Below, in pieces: positions 6,251-7,812 of a DNA stretch of 7,812 nucleotides. The notes beneath the pieces were generated by a model. The model saw only the letters and a list, made by a program, of their open reading frames with translations, ran no database searches and had not been told where the DNA came from. The stretch comes from Clostridia bacterium (lineage in GTDB: Bacteria > Bacillota > Clostridia > Oscillospirales > CAG-272): the NCBI GenBank assembly GCA_017416885.1, contig JAFQAM010000185.1:1-7812 (forward strand), in the 5' to 3' direction. Both the position numbers and the translations under genes were made by a program. Each line of letters opens with the position of its first letter. The stretch's first letter is position 1.

Positions 6251-6280
6251 AAAAGGATAACGGTTTTCCGTTATCCTTTT
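6251..6280. terminator. Strong bidirectional intrinsic terminator
   Basis: AAAAGGATAACGG (6251-6263) and CCGTTATCCTTTT (6268-6280) are perfect 13-bp arms around a TTTT loop. T-rich tails follow on both strands. It lies between the convergent lipoprotein gene (stop at 6247) and the ATP synthase operon, and would end both transcripts. The stop codon of the minus-strand gene (6271-6273) lies inside the stem. Confidence 0.9.
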
Positions 6281-6693
6281 GGTTTATAGATTGGGCGTTC
6301 ATACGCACTGTAACTTTCTGTACCGAAATAGAGGTTTATCTCGTATTCGGGATAGATTTTTACAAGCTCTCTACGGATTTGCTCCGATTCTGACACATTA
6401 TCGGGATTGGGAAATATGGGGGCAACCTGATTTTCAATGAGAAGCTCGTTCATATATCTGAATTTTTGTCGATACTTTTCAATAAAATTTTCAATGTTTA
6501 TTTTATTATGATAGCCGGGGATAATTGACAGAGTTAATACATCCTTTGTTTCGGGATTTTCTAAAAATCGGCTTATGCTATATACAAAATCGCCAGTACC
6601 GTTTGTGTCAATTAATGCATCGAATTTTTTACGAAAATTTATAGGCGTATTTTTTACGATATAATCAATTTTCCTTGCTTTTCTTTCGTACAT
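6271..6693 (-). CDS. Unrecognised 140-residue protein at the end of the atp operon
   Basis: I do not recognise this protein. It is 140 residues, hydrophilic, without a signal peptide, membrane segment or cysteine, and rich in Lys, Arg, Glu, Asn and Tyr. That suggests a small cytoplasmic alpha/beta protein. The N-terminus is basic (MYERKARK). The central part holds a likely strand (DVLTLSIIPGY, 51-61) and a helix (INIENFIEKYRQKFRYMNELL, about 65-85). The C-terminal half has a charged helix (SEQIRRELVKIYPEY) before INLYFGTESYSAYERP. The ATG is 4 nt after the atpC stop and has only a poor ribosome binding site, so translation probably depends on coupling to atpC. It is not the missing epsilon helical domain: no frame joins them and it lacks the Ala/Glu/Arg-rich hairpin. 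Reality as a gene is supported by tight spacing, a long open frame and the terminator placed exactly at its end. Confidence 0.7.
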   Translation of the reverse strand: MYERKARKIDYIVKNTPINFRKKFDALIDTNGTGDFVYSISRFLENPETKDVLTLSIIPGYHNKINIENFIEKYRQKFRYMNELLIENQVAPIFPNPDNVSESEQIRRELVKIYPEYEINLYFGTESYSAYERPIYKPKG

Positions 6694-6697
6694 ACCG

Positions 6698-6958
6698 TTA
6701 TTTTAAATCAAATGTGCCACAGAGGAGTGTGGTGCTTTCCTTGGTGACGGTTAGCATTCCGCTTGATGCGTTTGCCAAAATTTCGTTGCCGTCTGTGTCG
6801 ATAATTTTAACTTCTCCGTCCTTGGTGGTGGTGATAAAGGGAATATGATTTGCCATTATGGCAAGAGAGCCCTCTGCGCCGCGTAAGGATAGCATTGTAA
6901 CATCCTTTTCTAATGCGTTTCCCTTTGGAGTTGATATAATTAACTTAAACTGCTTCAT
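6698..6958 (-). CDS. atpC: ATP synthase F1 epsilon subunit, short form
   Basis: The epsilon subunit of the F1 rotor, linking gamma to the c-ring and in many bacteria inhibiting ATP hydrolysis. I start it at the ATG at 6958 (86 residues, MKQFKLIISTPKG) and not at the ATG 39 nt upstream: the family begins with this strand, and GGAG lies 9 nt before it. The N-terminal beta-sandwich is complete, with LSLRGAEGSLAIMANHIPFIT (23-43) matching the family's L-x-G-x-x-G-x-(L/F)-x-(I/V)-x-x-x-H-x-P motif. The protein stops after LLCGTFDLK, so the C-terminal two-helix domain of about 45 residues, present in the usual 130-140 residue form, is absent. The start overlaps atpD by 14 nt, and 4 nt separate the stop from the next gene. 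Short epsilon proteins exist in other phyla, so this may be a natural form rather than a broken gene. Confidence 0.93.
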   Translation of the reverse strand: MKQFKLIISTPKGNALEKDVTMLSLRGAEGSLAIMANHIPFITTTKDGEVKIIDTDGNEILANASSGMLTVTKESTTLLCGTFDLK

Positions 6959-7812
6959 TTTTTGCTTTCTCCACAGCCTCGTCAATTGTTCCCACAAAGA
7001 GGAATGCGCTTTCAGGTAGGCTATCGTGCTTGCCCTCTAAGATTTCCTTAAAGCCACGGATAGTTTCCTTGAGCGGCACATACTTACCTTGTAAGCCTGT
7101 AAACTTTTCTGATACATCAAATGGCTGAGACAAAAATCTTTGGATTTTTCTTGCTCTTTGTACAAGCAATTTATCCTCGTCGGATAATTCGTCCATACCC
7201 ATAATTGCGATAATATCAAGAAGCTCATTGTAGCGTTGTAATACTCTTTGTACCTCTCTTGCAACGGTATAATGCTCCTCACCTAAGATTTCAGCATCAA
7301 GGATTCTACTTGTGGATTCAAGTGGGTCAACGGCAGGATAAATACCCTGTGATGAAATTGCTCTTGATAATACAGTTGTAGCATCAAGGTGGGCAAAGGT
7401 TGTAGCTGGAGCCGGGTCGGTTAAGTCATCGGCAGGAACATATACGGCTTGCACTGATGTGATTGAGCCGTTTTTAGTTGATGTAATTCTTTCCTGTAAT
7501 GCGCCCATTTCAGTTGCAAGCGTTGGTTGATAACCAACGGCAGATGGCATTCTACCAAGTAATGCGGATACCTCACTTCCCGCTTGAGTAAAACGGAAAA
7601 TATTATCTATAAAGAGAAGCACATCCTGGTTTTCCTTATCTCTGAAGTATTCAGCCATAGTAAGTCCTGAAAGCGCAACTCTCATTCTTGCTCCCGGGGG
7701 CTCATTCATTTGTCCGTAAACTAATGCGGTATTGCCTAAAACGCCTGATTGCTTCATTTCGTTATATAGGTCATTACCCTCTCTTGTTCTTTCTCCAACA
7801 CCTGTAAATACA
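6945..7812 (-). CDS. atpD: ATP synthase F1 beta subunit, 5' end outside the window
   Basis: The catalytic beta subunit of F1Fo ATP synthase. About 288 C-terminal residues are visible, roughly 60% of the usual 460-480, and the frame stays open to the window edge, so the true start lies beyond it. The visible part begins with VFTGVGERTREGNDLY, which contains the catalytic Glu (codon 7793-7791). It continues with the MNEPPGARMRV segment, Walker B DVLLFID, the ADDLTDPAP stretch and the family signature PAVDPLESTSR (from 7337). The C-terminal helical domain holds DELSDED (7193-7173), a variant of the DELSEED loop that contacts gamma. The Walker A P-loop is outside the window. The stop overlaps the start of atpC by 14 nt, the usual atpD-atpC order. 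Confidence 0.98.
   Translation of the reverse strand, partial: VFTGVGERTREGNDLYNEMKQSGVLGNTALVYGQMNEPPGARMRVALSGLTMAEYFRDKENQDVLLFIDNIFRFTQAGSEVSALLGRMPSAVGYQPTLATEMGALQERITSTKNGSITSVQAVYVPADDLTDPAPATTFAHLDATTVLSRAISSQGIYPAVDPLESTSRILDAEILGEEHYTVAREVQRVLQRYNELLDIIAIMGMDELSDEDKLLVQRARKIQRFLSQPFDVSEKFTGLQGKYVPLKETIRGFKEILEGKHDSLPESAFLFVGTIDEAVEKAKNEAV

Noticed and set aside
6698..6997. Longer 99-residue start for atpC
   Set aside because: The extra 13 residues have no counterpart in the epsilon family and overlap atpD further. The ATG at 6958 has a ribosome binding site and begins at the family's first strand.
7037..7282. 81-residue minus-strand frame within atpD
   Set aside because: It is an alternative frame of the beta subunit gene, whose conserved motifs run through the whole stretch.

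Overview
This 7.8 kb window looks like chromosomal DNA from an uncultured low-GC member of the Clostridia (Firmicutes), most likely a gut commensal of the Ruminococcaceae/Oscillospirales kind. The reasons are AT-rich coding sequence, strong AAGGAG-type ribosome binding sites, intergenic repeats built from small hairpins, and carbohydrate-active enzymes suited to host or dietary glycans. The species cannot be fixed from the sequence alone.

Layout from the right edge: the end of the F1Fo ATP synthase operon runs on the minus strand. It holds the 3' part of atpD (beta, cut by the window edge), an overlapping short atpC (epsilon, 86 residues, without the usual C-terminal helical hairpin) and a 140-residue protein I do not recognise. 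A strong bidirectional terminator follows at 6251-6280, and the stop codon of the unknown gene lies inside its stem. On the plus strand, convergent with that operon, is one lipoprotein gene (5159-6247) with a clear promoter, a lipobox and three tandem modules of about 100 residues.

Divergent from the lipoprotein, on the minus strand, is a compact operon of three genes: a GH29 alpha-L-fucosidase, a GH92 exo-alpha-mannosidase 9 nt downstream, and an overlapping membrane-anchored alpha/beta hydrolase (YqkD-like). Neither glycosidase has a signal peptide, so they probably trim fucose- and mannose-bearing oligosaccharides in the cytoplasm after import. No transporter or regulator is visible here. 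The divergent intergenic region carries two long inverted repeats that could be operators coordinating the operon and the lipoprotein.

The leftmost 420 bases hold no convincing protein gene. They contain a probable structured noncoding RNA of about 208 nt on the minus strand (about 285 to 78), with its own -10 box, many internal helices and a terminator-like 3' stem. It is flanked by two repeat blocks: four AACTTCACT units separated by perfect small palindromes at 4-73, and three ATGAATTG units plus a 16-bp palindrome at 307-360. This RNA and its repeats are the least explained part of the window. Its size and host group resemble the raiA RNA class, but I cannot confirm that by eye.
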